DNA of 64,000 nt from Veillonella sp. VA142 (GTDB lineage Bacteria; Bacillota; Negativicutes; Veillonellales; Veillonellaceae). A model generated the notes under the pieces. The model searched no databases, was not told the DNA's origin, and saw only the letters and a list, made by a program, of their open reading frames with translations. The translations under genes and the position numbers were made by a program. Of the stretch, positions 17,552 to 25,536 are shown piece after piece; within the stretch, counting starts at the first letter, position 1, and the number at the start of each line of letters is the position of its first letter. Where the stretch lies: the NCBI RefSeq assembly GCF_003992135.1, contig NZ_RQVN01000002.1, positions 1-64,000 of the forward strand, given 5' to 3'.

Positions 17552-18163
17552 ATGGAGTATGTATTAGGAGGTATTGCGGGTATCACAGGAGTTGCAAGCC
17601 TCTATCTCATTGTTTCTTGGACCTATATGAAAACACATGGTATGTGGTGCCTTATGTCCATTTTTGCTCATATCATAGGGACAGCAGGGCTTTGCTATGC
17701 CTATCAAGTTGGATACATTACGAACATCTATGAACTGGGACTTCTTTATATGCTGGAGGTAACGCTCTTTTGGGGATCAACCATCGATAAGCTATATTAT
17801 ATTCTTCCCGATGAGGGAGCTATTCTAATTTGTATATGTGGATTTGTTTACCAGTGGATAGGTAATGGTGATGTACTCATGATAGTAGTCAATGCCCTCT
17901 GTATGGGTGGATTGTGGTGGTCATTGCGGTGGTTTAGCCATGGCGGGGTGGGACTCGGTGACATCAAATGGCTGATGGCCATTAGCTGTTGGCTCACATC
18001 GGCGGAATGCTTGGCATTATGCGGACTTTCCTCTTTTATTGGCATCCTGTACAGTTGTGTGTGGCGTATTGTATCTCCGAATCATGCCTATATTCCCTTT
18101 GGTCCTTCTTTCAGTATGGCAACGATGCTGCTGTTCATCTATCCTTTTGAGAGGTGGCTATGA
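17552..18163 (+). CDS. pilD: Prepilin peptidase (type IV, A24 aspartic protease family)
   Basis: This membrane aspartyl protease removes prepilin leaders. The 203-residue protein keeps the peptidase half only: the first Asp in STIDKLYYILPDEGA near residue 75, and the second in the G-x-G-D motif GVGLGDIKW near residue 130, within about six hydrophobic segments. The N-terminal cysteine-rich N-methyltransferase domain of full PilD (about 280 residues) is absent, as in short A24 enzymes of Firmicutes. It lies 22 bp after the pilin and overlaps the next gene by 4 bp. Confidence 0.82.
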   Translation: MEYVLGGIAGITGVASLYLIVSWTYMKTHGMWCLMSIFAHIIGTAGLCYAYQVGYITNIYELGLLYMLEVTLFWGSTIDKLYYILPDEGAILICICGFVYQWIGNGDVLMIVVNALCMGGLWWSLRWFSHGGVGLGDIKWLMAISCWLTSAECLALCGLSSFIGILYSCVWRIVSPNHAYIPFGPSFSMATMLLFIYPFERWL

Positions 18164-18630
18164 TGAAAGTACCAAGGCACCCAGAAGATGGCTCTTTGTT
18201 AGTGGAAGTCTTGCTATATATGACGATTTGCTCTCTTATCTTAGGTATGGTATTGCTCTTAAATAATGGAGAACAACGCGAGTATTACCAATTTGATCGG
18301 GAAGGACGTATTTTATTTGCTCATATTAAGCGTATGCAGATGGCTACCTTATATGGAAATTTACAGCGTGTTGGCGGTGGTAACCGGATAGTACTAGATG
18401 GAACTAGGTATGGATATATCAATGGAGCGAGTACTATGGTCTATCGTGAGTTACCTTCATCTATGCATATTGAATTTACTGGTCCATCTCAGGTGTTGCG
18501 CTTTGCAGGTCATAAAGGGGTAGGAAAGGTGTTTACCGTGACTTTAGTGGATACTGTGATTCGCTATAAACGAACTTTTATTTTTGCTCGTCAATCAGGA
18601 CGCATACGTTGGGAGGAGTCAAAATTTTGA
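18160..18630 (+). CDS. Minor pilin / pseudopilin-like protein
   Basis: A 156-residue protein with a class III-like signal, EDG/SLLVEVLLYMTICSLILG near residue 12, with Glu at mature position 5 and Ser instead of Phe at position 1. ATG 18,160 is chosen because GAGAGGTGG lies upstream. A GTG at 18,154 in frame falls inside that ribosome site. The C-terminal domain is beta-rich, resembling ComGD/GspH-type pseudopilins. It overlaps the pilD stop and the following gene. Confidence 0.75.
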   Translation: MMKVPRHPEDGSLLVEVLLYMTICSLILGMVLLLNNGEQREYYQFDREGRILFAHIKRMQMATLYGNLQRVGGGNRIVLDGTRYGYINGASTMVYRELPSSMHIEFTGPSQVLRFAGHKGVGKVFTVTLVDTVIRYKRTFIFARQSGRIRWEESKF

Positions 18631-18983
18631 AAGCACAACAAGCGGGATTTCTCTATATGGATGTATTAGCATCGCTGTTTGTGATGAGTTTATTATGTTC
18701 CACTTTATTTGTGCTCATGATGAGTAGTATCCAGCAATATGGGAAAATGATGGAAGAAGATAGAACTTTGCAAGCTATGATTTTGTATATGGAAGAGGGG
18801 AAAGCGGGCTGGGCAAATGGAACTAGTTCTGCATCTGATGAACCGCCTAATGTGGGAATGACCAGCTTTCAGCGTAGAGTAGACATAAGTCCAGAATGCG
18901 TACACGTATTGACTGTTATAGCCTATCGCCATGGAGAGGAAATACATCGGTTTACTACCTATTTATTGGAACCTAGTCAATAA
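18627..18983 (+). CDS. Minor pilin-like protein (TTG start)
   Basis: The start is TTG 18,627, inferred from GGGAGGAG at 18,611-18,618 at a proper distance; it overlaps the previous stop by 4 bp. The 118-residue product begins LKAQQAG/FLYMDVLASLFVMSLL, a pilin-type signal with Gly before Phe but Asp at mature position 5 where Glu is usual. The remainder is short, acidic in the middle and not recognisable. A minor pilin role is inferred from signal and operon position. Confidence 0.7.
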   Translation: MKAQQAGFLYMDVLASLFVMSLLCSTLFVLMMSSIQQYGKMMEEDRTLQAMILYMEEGKAGWANGTSSASDEPPNVGMTSFQRRVDISPECVHVLTVIAYRHGEEIHRFTTYLLEPSQ

Positions 18984-19039
18984 GTTACATGATCGTTTGT
19001 GAAATATACAACATGGTGGGAGTCAAATAAAGGAAATAT

Positions 19040-19618
19040 ATGATGTGTTATAGAGCGATAACAAAAGATAAGCAGAGAATTGCAGGTTTTCTACTGGTGG
19101 AGGCATTAATAGGAAGTTTATTATTAGTGACCATTGTGACGGGATTTTTCCTGATTACATCACATAGTGTGAAATGGCTGCATATGTTGCATCATCGTCA
19201 TGAGCTACTATTAGATGCTAGATTTAGTCGCATACAGATTATGAATCGTCTTCGTTATAGTGAGAAAAAACCAAGGGTTAGCGAAGATGGATCCTGGTTA
19301 CTTTCTCCATCAAATTGGCGGATACGGGTGTATCAAGATGCCTTCGTGACCATGCTATCTGATGGGCAATTACAGGATATTACTGAAAGTGAAATCAGCC
19401 CTAAGATAGGAAAAATACATGTATTTCCTCAAGGGGCTACATTTTTTCGAGAACGTCCTGATGGGGTAGTTGATTTACATTGGTACTCAGAGGTGCGACC
19501 CTATTGGAGACTAGATCATATTCAACTCATGGAAGGTGGACAGAACCAATATCATGTACAAACAGGTATTCTGCCGTATGCTACGTATCTTCAGCGATTA
19601 CAACATACAGAAAAGTAA
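19040..19618 (+). CDS. Minor pilin / PilW-ComGF-like protein
   Basis: A 192-residue protein with prepilin-like signal RIAG/FLLVEALIGSLLLVTIV: cleavage after Gly and Glu at mature position 5. A globular C-terminal domain of about 150 residues follows, the largest among the minor pilins of this operon. AAAGGAAAT precedes ATG 19,040. It is 56 bp from the previous gene. Its size and place suggest a PilW/GspJ-type minor pilin, but the family is not certain. Confidence 0.7.
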   Translation: MMCYRAITKDKQRIAGFLLVEALIGSLLLVTIVTGFFLITSHSVKWLHMLHHRHELLLDARFSRIQIMNRLRYSEKKPRVSEDGSWLLSPSNWRIRVYQDAFVTMLSDGQLQDITESEISPKIGKIHVFPQGATFFRERPDGVVDLHWYSEVRPYWRLDHIQLMEGGQNQYHVQTGILPYATYLQRLQHTEK

Positions 19619-19737
19619 GTTGGTACTTTATTTTTGTAGAAATCAAGAAGGCTATCTGTAGGAATGCTAATGATAGATATTAATGGATAGTTTGTCTAAC
19701 AGTGACATAGGTGGAATCATAAACGGGGAGAATGGTT

Positions 19738-20178
19738 ATGTTGCACTGGAAAGAGCGAAAGAAAAATGGTTTTGTATCGTACATGATTTTGCTAATAGCC
19801 ATGATGACCATTGGTACTTGGGTGGCCTGGCAACATACGATGCAGATTACCTATCAAAGCATGATGGATGAATATCGTTTTGTTCGCTGTCAATATGGTA
19901 TTGAACGGGGAATAGTATTAGGCACAAGAAAAGAATTCTTTCTAGCTCATCAAAAGGAGGTAACTGGCAGCGGTTCTCCGAAGTATGTATTAGAAGAAAC
20001 AGATACAGAACGCATTGAGGCCATTATATATAAAGAGCGAGAGCCACACCGATATTCCTTGAGGCTTATATGTATCGATGTAGGTACAGAAACAAATGTG
20101 AGACAAGACGTATATTTTCAAGCTGTGTATAAGGATGATGTGCTAGAGACTATACGTGTAGAAGGGGTACAAGAATAA
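19738..20178 (+). CDS. Membrane-anchored pilus operon protein, PilX-like by position
   Basis: ATG 19,738 is preferred to ATG 19,732 because CGGGGAG ends at 19,730 and needs about 7 nt of spacing. The 146-residue product begins MLHWKERKKNGFVSYMILLIAMMTIGTWVAW, one N-terminal membrane helix after a basic leader. Gly precedes Phe as in prepilins but position 5 is Met, not Glu, resembling PilX/GspK-like proteins. The periplasmic part is basic and beta-rich. The 119-bp gap before it holds no gene. Confidence 0.55.
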   Translation: MLHWKERKKNGFVSYMILLIAMMTIGTWVAWQHTMQITYQSMMDEYRFVRCQYGIERGIVLGTRKEFFLAHQKEVTGSGSPKYVLEETDTERIEAIIYKEREPHRYSLRLICIDVGTETNVRQDVYFQAVYKDDVLETIRVEGVQE

Positions 20179-20188
20179 GGAGGATAAG

Positions 20189-21022
20189 ATGAAAACAAAT
20201 CCAGTGATGGCTATTGCCATTGGGCATGATGAAATTGTTGGGATAAAAGCCTATATAATTGAAGGTACTACTGTGCTGGAGGATGTAATTGTTCAAAAAC
20301 GTCATGGTGATAGAGGAACAGACATAAAAGAGTTTTTTGACTATTATGGGGAAACAGGCATATCCATTGGTTGTGTTTTTGAATCTCCACTACAATCTGT
20401 GTACATGGAAACACCTATGATGCATAAAATAGATCAATATTTATTTGCTCAACGTGAGGGAAAACGAATTTTCCACAATGAAGACTTTCCTAATGCTATC
20501 GATTTTGCCTCTAGGCCAGGTATTACTGAGGAGTTGATGTTTATACTTATCGTAGCCCTAGAACGAAAACAAGTTAAACAGGTGGCACGAGGGATTCAAC
20601 AAGGTGGGGGAGATCTTCGTGTTATTGACTACTGGCCAGCACCGCTTGCGTACAGTCGCGGTCGGGAATCCTCTATGCTTTGTATCATCCCGGAGGAAGA
20701 TAAGGTGCAGGTATCTTTATGGAATCATAAGTTCTGTACGGCTCATGTCGTAGTGTCTCCTGAGGTGGAAGCAGTATTGACTGCGTGTGAAAAAGTATAT
20801 GAAGATAGCAAACAATTTCATGTGCCCTATCCTAAAGGGGCTATTGTGGTTGGCTTTAATGAAACAAGAGCAAAGGATTTTGAGCCTATTTTAGAAACCT
20901 ACGGAACGATTGACCAGGTCCCTATTCATATCGTTGATAAGGGAGCAGAGTATAATCCGCAGAATATAAATCATGAAATGGCATTGGGTTTAGCAATTAG
21001 GTTACTTACTGATGGAAAATAA
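20189..21022 (+). CDS. PilM-position pilus protein, divergent
   Basis: A 277-residue soluble protein starting MAIAIGHDEIVGIKAYII after a short leader, which recalls the first phosphate loop of actin-like PilM. It is shorter than PilM (about 350), and other actin-fold motifs are not clear, so the identification rests mainly on its place before a PilN-like gene. AAGGAGGATAAG precedes ATG 20,189. It overlaps the next gene by 11 bp. PilM normally binds the PilN N-terminus on the cytoplasmic face. Confidence 0.5.
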   Translation: MKTNPVMAIAIGHDEIVGIKAYIIEGTTVLEDVIVQKRHGDRGTDIKEFFDYYGETGISIGCVFESPLQSVYMETPMMHKIDQYLFAQREGKRIFHNEDFPNAIDFASRPGITEELMFILIVALERKQVKQVARGIQQGGGDLRVIDYWPAPLAYSRGRESSMLCIIPEEDKVQVSLWNHKFCTAHVVVSPEVEAVLTACEKVYEDSKQFHVPYPKGAIVVGFNETRAKDFEPILETYGTIDQVPIHIVDKGAEYNPQNINHEMALGLAIRLLTDGK

Positions 21023-21563
21023 GGAGAATCTTAACTTCATAGAACCAGATATACAGTGGATATGTTGGTACATTCGATACAAAAAAATATGGTGGACCCT
21101 ATTAGTTCTAGTGGTTGTTACATTAGTAGGTTCTGTGGCGATGGGAACAAAAGCATATATGCAGTACCTCGACATAGTTGAAAAACAAACAGAGGTGACA
21201 TCACACCATATTGATGCTAAGGAGGCTCATAGTGTATATGAAGCCATGGTTCATGAAAATAAAAAGGAAGAAGCACCGCTGCAGGGGACGTTGAAGGAAT
21301 GTATATACTTATTAGATGCATCGAATACATATCACATACAATTAGTCGAGTGGTCTACTATGAATCAATGGTATGTAGAGGCTAGAGGAAGTAATGAAAA
21401 TGAATTGCATCAGTTTAGTGCAATTTTGAGTCGATTAGGAGGTCACCGTCACTATGATGAAGTGGTGGAAAAAGAATCCAAAGCTACACTATACCGTAGT
21501 CGTATTACAGGCACTGTGGAAAGCCCTGCCCATTCCCAAAAGAAGTCTACTTCTAGTCATTAG
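21012..21563 (+). CDS. PilN-like inner-membrane pilus protein
   Basis: A 183-residue bitopic protein: a cytoplasmic N-terminus of about 28 residues, one membrane helix (IWWTLLVLVVVTLVGSVAMG), then a coiled-coil-like periplasmic region and a small domain. This is the PilN plan (helix, coiled coil, ferredoxin-like fold). It starts at ATG 21,012 inside the end of the PilM-position gene. Its last 110 bp overlap the following gene in another frame. Function is inferred from topology and order. Confidence 0.55.
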   Translation: MENKENLNFIEPDIQWICWYIRYKKIWWTLLVLVVVTLVGSVAMGTKAYMQYLDIVEKQTEVTSHHIDAKEAHSVYEAMVHENKKEEAPLQGTLKECIYLLDASNTYHIQLVEWSTMNQWYVEARGSNENELHQFSAILSRLGGHRHYDEVVEKESKATLYRSRITGTVESPAHSQKKSTSSH

Positions 21564-21981
21564 TGTGTATTGTTGTGTAGTGGTTGCAGGTATTTGTATG
21601 ATGGTGTACTTTCAAGGGGAAATAAAACGAATTTCTGCAGAGATTGATGAAGAGATACTTTCACAGGAGGCAGAAACAACATTTTTACATAGCGAAAGTT
21701 ATCAATTCGTCAAACAATTGGATGACAATATGTTAGACCTAGAAGGGTTGTATCATTTGGTATTGTCCTCCATAGAAGATACCTCTTTAGTGGTTGTCAG
21801 CACGCACAAAGAAGAGGAAGCCATAGATGTGGTGGTACAAGGGTCTACCCTAGATATGGTGCAGTGGCTGTCGGGAATGCAAAAGGTACACCCTACCTTG
21901 CGTTTTGCGATAGAAAAAATTATTCACAGTCAAGGTGTTACTACCTTACAATGCAAAATTTATGAAAATACTAAAAAGTAG
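21454..21981 (+). CDS. PilO-like inner-membrane pilus protein, overlapping its neighbour
   Basis: AGGAGGT at 21,437-21,443 precedes ATG 21,454, making a start inside the previous gene credible; the two frames overlap for 110 bp. The 175-residue product has a basic N-terminus of about 30 residues, one membrane helix (SLLLVISVYCCVVVAGICMM), a coiled-coil region and a C-terminal domain, the PilO plan. If translation instead began further down, the membrane helix would lose its cytoplasmic segment. It is the last recognisable pilus gene; no secretin (PilQ) or PilP follows. Confidence 0.55.
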   Translation: MMKWWKKNPKLHYTVVVLQALWKALPIPKRSLLLVISVYCCVVVAGICMMVYFQGEIKRISAEIDEEILSQEAETTFLHSESYQFVKQLDDNMLDLEGLYHLVLSSIEDTSLVVVSTHKEEEAIDVVVQGSTLDMVQWLSGMQKVHPTLRFAIEKIIHSQGVTTLQCKIYENTKK

Positions 21982-22067
21982 CCCTAATTGTTTGTCAAAG
22001 TATAGTCGAGTATAGTAAAATAAAATTAAAATTTACTACTAGATGGAAGAATGAGATATTATAAAAC

Positions 22068-22631
22068 ATGAAAACGACTATCAAGAGAAACATTATCCTC
22101 ATTGGTTCTATGGGGAGTGGCAAAAGTCACTTAGGTCGAAATTTAGCAGATGCCAAGGGTTGGCAATTTGTTGACACGGATCGAATATTAGAGAAACGAT
22201 ATAATATGCCTATTGCTGATATTTTTAAGACAATAGGTGAAAAGGCATTTCGTCGTGCAGAATTTGAAGTGATTAAAAAGGTGGCTATGTATCATGAAGC
22301 AGTGATTTCCGTAGGGGGAAATTTCCCTGTTGATATGCGTACGCTACGATATATGCAAAAGTATTCTTTTATTGTAGGTATACGTGCCTCACATTATCGG
22401 ATTGTCAATCGTGTCAATCGTTGGATTGGTAAGAGACCGACTATGAATTATGATGATGTATCTGGTTATGTAGCATGGATGATGCGACGGTGGAAACCAT
22501 TGTATCGCAAATGTGACCATGTGTTAGATACCACATACAGTCATACCGATGAACTAGTTACGAGTATTGATGGATCTATTAGATCTAAGGGTATATATTT
22601 TAAACGGCGAAAAGTACACCAAGGTGAATAA
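22068..22631 (+). CDS. aroK: Shikimate kinase
   Basis: This cytosolic enzyme phosphorylates shikimate at the 3-hydroxyl in aromatic amino acid synthesis. The 187-residue protein has Walker A GSMGSGKSHLGR near 14, DTD near 37, FRRAEFEVI near 62 (substrate-binding Arg), and ISVGGNFP near 78 (Gly-Gly). The usual lid arginine region is KRPTM near 123. AspArg motifs are conserved but the C-terminus is about 15 residues longer and basic. The ribosome site is weak. It ends 1 bp before pfkA and follows the pilus operon after 86 bp. Confidence 0.85.
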   Translation: MKTTIKRNIILIGSMGSGKSHLGRNLADAKGWQFVDTDRILEKRYNMPIADIFKTIGEKAFRRAEFEVIKKVAMYHEAVISVGGNFPVDMRTLRYMQKYSFIVGIRASHYRIVNRVNRWIGKRPTMNYDDVSGYVAWMMRRWKPLYRKCDHVLDTTYSHTDELVTSIDGSIRSKGIYFKRRKVHQGE

Positions 22632-22632
22632 T

Positions 22633-23592
22633 ATGAAACGTATAGCGATTTTAACAAGTGGTGGAGATGCACCAGGAATGAATGCAGTCATTCGCTCTAT
22701 CACAAGAAGTGCAATATATGAAGGCCTCGATGTAGTAGGAATACAACGAGGCTTTTTAGGCGTTTTAGAAGAAGACTTTATTCCTTTGACCCGACGTAGT
22801 GTAGGGAATATTGTGAACAAGGGAGGAACAATCTTAAAATCCTCTCGCTGTCTTGAATTTAAAGAACCTGAACATCAACAAAAAGGCTTTGGAAACTTAC
22901 GCCGCCATGGTATTGATGCCTTAGTTGTTGTTGGTGGTGATGGTTCTATGTGTGGTGCCAAAGTATTGTCTGACTTAGGATTACCTACAGTGACGATTCC
23001 AGGCACTATTGATAAAGATATGAATGGTACCGATTATACAATCGGTTTTGATACAGCTCTAAACACCATCATTGATGGGGTGAGCAAAATTCGCGATACT
23101 TCTACAGCTCATGACCGTGTAGCCATTGTAGAAGTGATGGGGCGACATGCAGGCCATATTGCTGTATACGCTGGTGTTGCATGTGGTGCCGAGGTGGTAC
23201 TGACACCAGAGGTGCCAATGACATTAGAAGAGGTAAAAGATTCATTAGAAAATACGACTCGTAATGGTAAAAAGAATAGTATTATTATCGTTGCGGAAGG
23301 AGCGTATAGCGCTTTTGAAGTGGCTCAATATATTAAAGAGTATACATCCTATGCACCTTCTGTAACTGTATTAGGATATTTACAACGTGGTGGATCACCG
23401 TCTGCGTATGATGCATTAATGGCTGCCCGTCTAGGAGAAGCAGGAGTACGTGCCTTATTGGAAGGTCATACACATCATTTAATAGGTGTTCATTGCAACC
23501 ATATTGATGCCATAGCCTATGAGGAGGCTGTAACATGTGAGTATCCTTTAGATACTTCTTTATATCAATTAATACGTGTGTTAGGACAATAA
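22633..23592 (+). CDS. pfkA: 6-phosphofructokinase
   Basis: Phosphorylates fructose-6-phosphate in glycolysis. The 319-residue protein is the standard bacterial PfkA length and starts MKRIAILTSGGDAPGMNAV. GGDGSM near 103 has Gly after Asp, the ATP-dependent type; PPi-dependent enzymes carry Asp there. PGTIDKDMNGTD near 124 has Gly rather than the Lys of PPi enzymes, but reads IDKD where most have IDND. MGRHAGHIA and GYLQRGGSPSA follow. ATG 22,633 begins right after the aroK stop and aligns with the family start; longer in-frame extension lies inside aroK. Confidence 0.95.
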   Translation: MKRIAILTSGGDAPGMNAVIRSITRSAIYEGLDVVGIQRGFLGVLEEDFIPLTRRSVGNIVNKGGTILKSSRCLEFKEPEHQQKGFGNLRRHGIDALVVVGGDGSMCGAKVLSDLGLPTVTIPGTIDKDMNGTDYTIGFDTALNTIIDGVSKIRDTSTAHDRVAIVEVMGRHAGHIAVYAGVACGAEVVLTPEVPMTLEEVKDSLENTTRNGKKNSIIIVAEGAYSAFEVAQYIKEYTSYAPSVTVLGYLQRGGSPSAYDALMAARLGEAGVRALLEGHTHHLIGVHCNHIDAIAYEEAVTCEYPLDTSLYQLIRVLGQ

Positions 23593-23627
23593 TTTCATAG
23601 TTGTTTCATCATCGTATTGTATAAGAT

Positions 23628-23657
23628 AAAGAAAACTAACCTTAGTTTTCTTTTCTT
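23628..23657 (+). terminator. Terminator after pfkA
   Basis: AAAGAAAACTAA (23,628-23,639) and its complement TTAGTTTTCTTT (23,642-23,653) form a 12-bp stem with a 2-nt loop centre, followed by TCTTTTT. Confidence 0.75.
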
Positions 23658-23731
23658 TTTATCTCCCGTATATGGTATGTTTCGTTTCATACTACAGTCA
23701 GGGCTACTCATATAAGGAAAGGAAATATTTC

Positions 23732-24799
23732 ATGTGGAAAAATAAAAAGTTATGGATTGCCATCGTAGCTGTTTTCGTGGTAGCTATTGGTGGATGGCAA
23801 TGGTATAGTAGTAGCCACACTCATGAGGCACCTACTTATACAACGGGAAAAGTAGGAAAAGGTAGTATTTCATCTACTATTAATGCAACGGGAACGATTA
23901 ATCCTGTTCGTTATGTAGATGTATCTACCAATATTCCTGGCAAATTAGAATCTGTTTTGGTGAAAGCCAATCAGCATGTAACAGCAGGTCAGGTCATCGC
24001 TACTATTGATTCTCGTCAATTACAGGCTTCTGTAGATAATGCAAGGGCCACACTTAACCAAACAGCCACAGATTTGGATCGATACCGTACGTTAGTGTCA
24101 CAAGGCGCCATTTCACAGCAAACCTATGATAATGCCTTAGCAGCCTATGAAAAAGCAAAAGCTAGTTATGATCAAGTAGCAGCAAACTTAACAGATAGTA
24201 CTATTACAGCTCCTATGGATGGGACCATTATTGGAGAACCTTTGAAAGCAGGTCAAACTATCGCCACTGGTATTTCTACACAAATGATCATTGCCACTAT
24301 CGCTGATTTGTCTGATTTAGAAATTTATTTAACAGTTGACGAAACAGATATTGGAAATGTAAAAGAAGGTGCCAAAGTAGATTTCACGGTCGATGCGCAT
24401 CCTGGTAAGACTTTCACGGGTACTGTTAAAAGTATTTCTTTAGGTACAAAAGGTAGTATGGGAACGACCAGTTCATCTGTAGTGTATTATACAGTGCGCG
24501 TAGCAATTCCTGCTGGTGATGTAAGTCATTTCTTTCCTAGTATGACCGCACGGGCTACGATTCATGGAGAAGAACGACAAAATGTATTGGTAGTTCCATT
24601 GGCTGCTGTTCGTTCTGATAAAGTGGGAGAATTTGTGTATGTCATCAAAAATGGTAAACCTCTTAGAACCAGTGTAAAAACAGGCATGACGGGTGATTCT
24701 ACAATTGAAATTATTTCTGGAGTAGAAGAAGGTGATGAAATCATTATTAGTGGTGATGTAAGTACGACGAAAAAACAACAACAGAGGGGGCCATTCTAA
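23732..24799 (+). CDS. macA: Periplasmic adaptor of an ABC/RND-type efflux system, MacA-like
   Basis: A 355-residue membrane-fusion protein: one N-terminal helix (KLWIAIVAVFVVAIGGWQWY), a lipoyl half-motif near residue 50-75, a coiled-coil hairpin (about 100-160, QASVDNARATLNQTATDLD), second lipoyl half (DSTITAPMDGTIIGEPLKAGQ), and beta-barrel domain. MacA bridges the MacB transporter to an outer-membrane TolC channel, so its presence implies a double-membrane cell. GGAAAGGAAA precedes ATG 23,732; an upstream in-frame ATG at 23,672 lacks a ribosome site and would disrupt the membrane anchor. It overlaps the ATPase gene by 1 bp. Confidence 0.9.
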   Translation: MWKNKKLWIAIVAVFVVAIGGWQWYSSSHTHEAPTYTTGKVGKGSISSTINATGTINPVRYVDVSTNIPGKLESVLVKANQHVTAGQVIATIDSRQLQASVDNARATLNQTATDLDRYRTLVSQGAISQQTYDNALAAYEKAKASYDQVAANLTDSTITAPMDGTIIGEPLKAGQTIATGISTQMIIATIADLSDLEIYLTVDETDIGNVKEGAKVDFTVDAHPGKTFTGTVKSISLGTKGSMGTTSSSVVYYTVRVAIPAGDVSHFFPSMTARATIHGEERQNVLVVPLAAVRSDKVGEFVYVIKNGKPLRTSVKTGMTGDSTIEIISGVEEGDEIIISGDVSTTKKQQQRGPF

Positions 24800-25536
24800 T
24801 GGAAACTCCAAAAAAAGCGGTTATTACCTTGGAAGGTATTACAAAAACCTATGTGAATGGAAAGTTAACAGTACCAGTATTACATGGTATTGATTTGTCT
24901 ATTTACGAAGGGGAGTTTACCTCTATCATGGGACCTTCAGGATCTGGGAAGTCTACGTTTATGAATATTTTAGGATGTCTTGACAGACCTACCAGTGGTT
25001 CCTATCGATTAGATGGAGAAGAAGTAGCCCATCTGGGGGACGATGAATTGGCCTATGTACGAAATAAACGAATTGGGTTCGTGTTCCAAAGTTTTAATTT
25101 ATTGCCTAAATTAACGGCTCTAGATAATGTAGCATTACCGATGGTCTATGCAGGAGTGTCTAAAGCAGAACGTAAAGCTAGGGCTAGTCAGTTATTGATA
25201 GATTTGGGGCTCGGTACTCGGTTGGATCATATGCCAGCAGAATTATCAGGGGGACAACGACAACGTGTTGCTATTGCCAGGGCATTGGCAAATGACCCAG
25301 CGATTATTATGGCGGATGAACCTACAGGTAACCTTGATTCAAAAGCAAGTTTAGATGTGATGCATATCTTCACAGAATTATATCGAGAAGGGCGTACCAT
25401 CATTTTAGTCACCCATGAGCCAGATATTGCTGAATATGCAGGTCGCAATGTGGTTTTAAAAGATGGTCTTATTGTAGAAGATAGAATAAATCCCCATATG
25501 AAAGGATTGCAGGTAGGAGGTGAAAGCCATGTATAA
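24799..25536 (+). CDS. ABC transporter ATPase, MacB/LolD type
   Basis: A 245-residue nucleotide-binding subunit with Walker A GPSGSGKST near 48, Q-loop FQSFNLLP near 98, signature LSGGQRQRVAIARAL near 152, Walker B IIMADEPTGNLDS near 175 and switch His in THEPD near 208. In E. coli MacB the ATPase and permease are fused; here they are separate genes, as in many Firmicutes. AGAGGGGG precedes ATG 24,799. It overlaps the permease gene by 8 bp. Confidence 0.93.
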   Translation: METPKKAVITLEGITKTYVNGKLTVPVLHGIDLSIYEGEFTSIMGPSGSGKSTFMNILGCLDRPTSGSYRLDGEEVAHLGDDELAYVRNKRIGFVFQSFNLLPKLTALDNVALPMVYAGVSKAERKARASQLLIDLGLGTRLDHMPAELSGGQRQRVAIARALANDPAIIMADEPTGNLDSKASLDVMHIFTELYREGRTIILVTHEPDIAEYAGRNVVLKDGLIVEDRINPHMKGLQVGGESHV

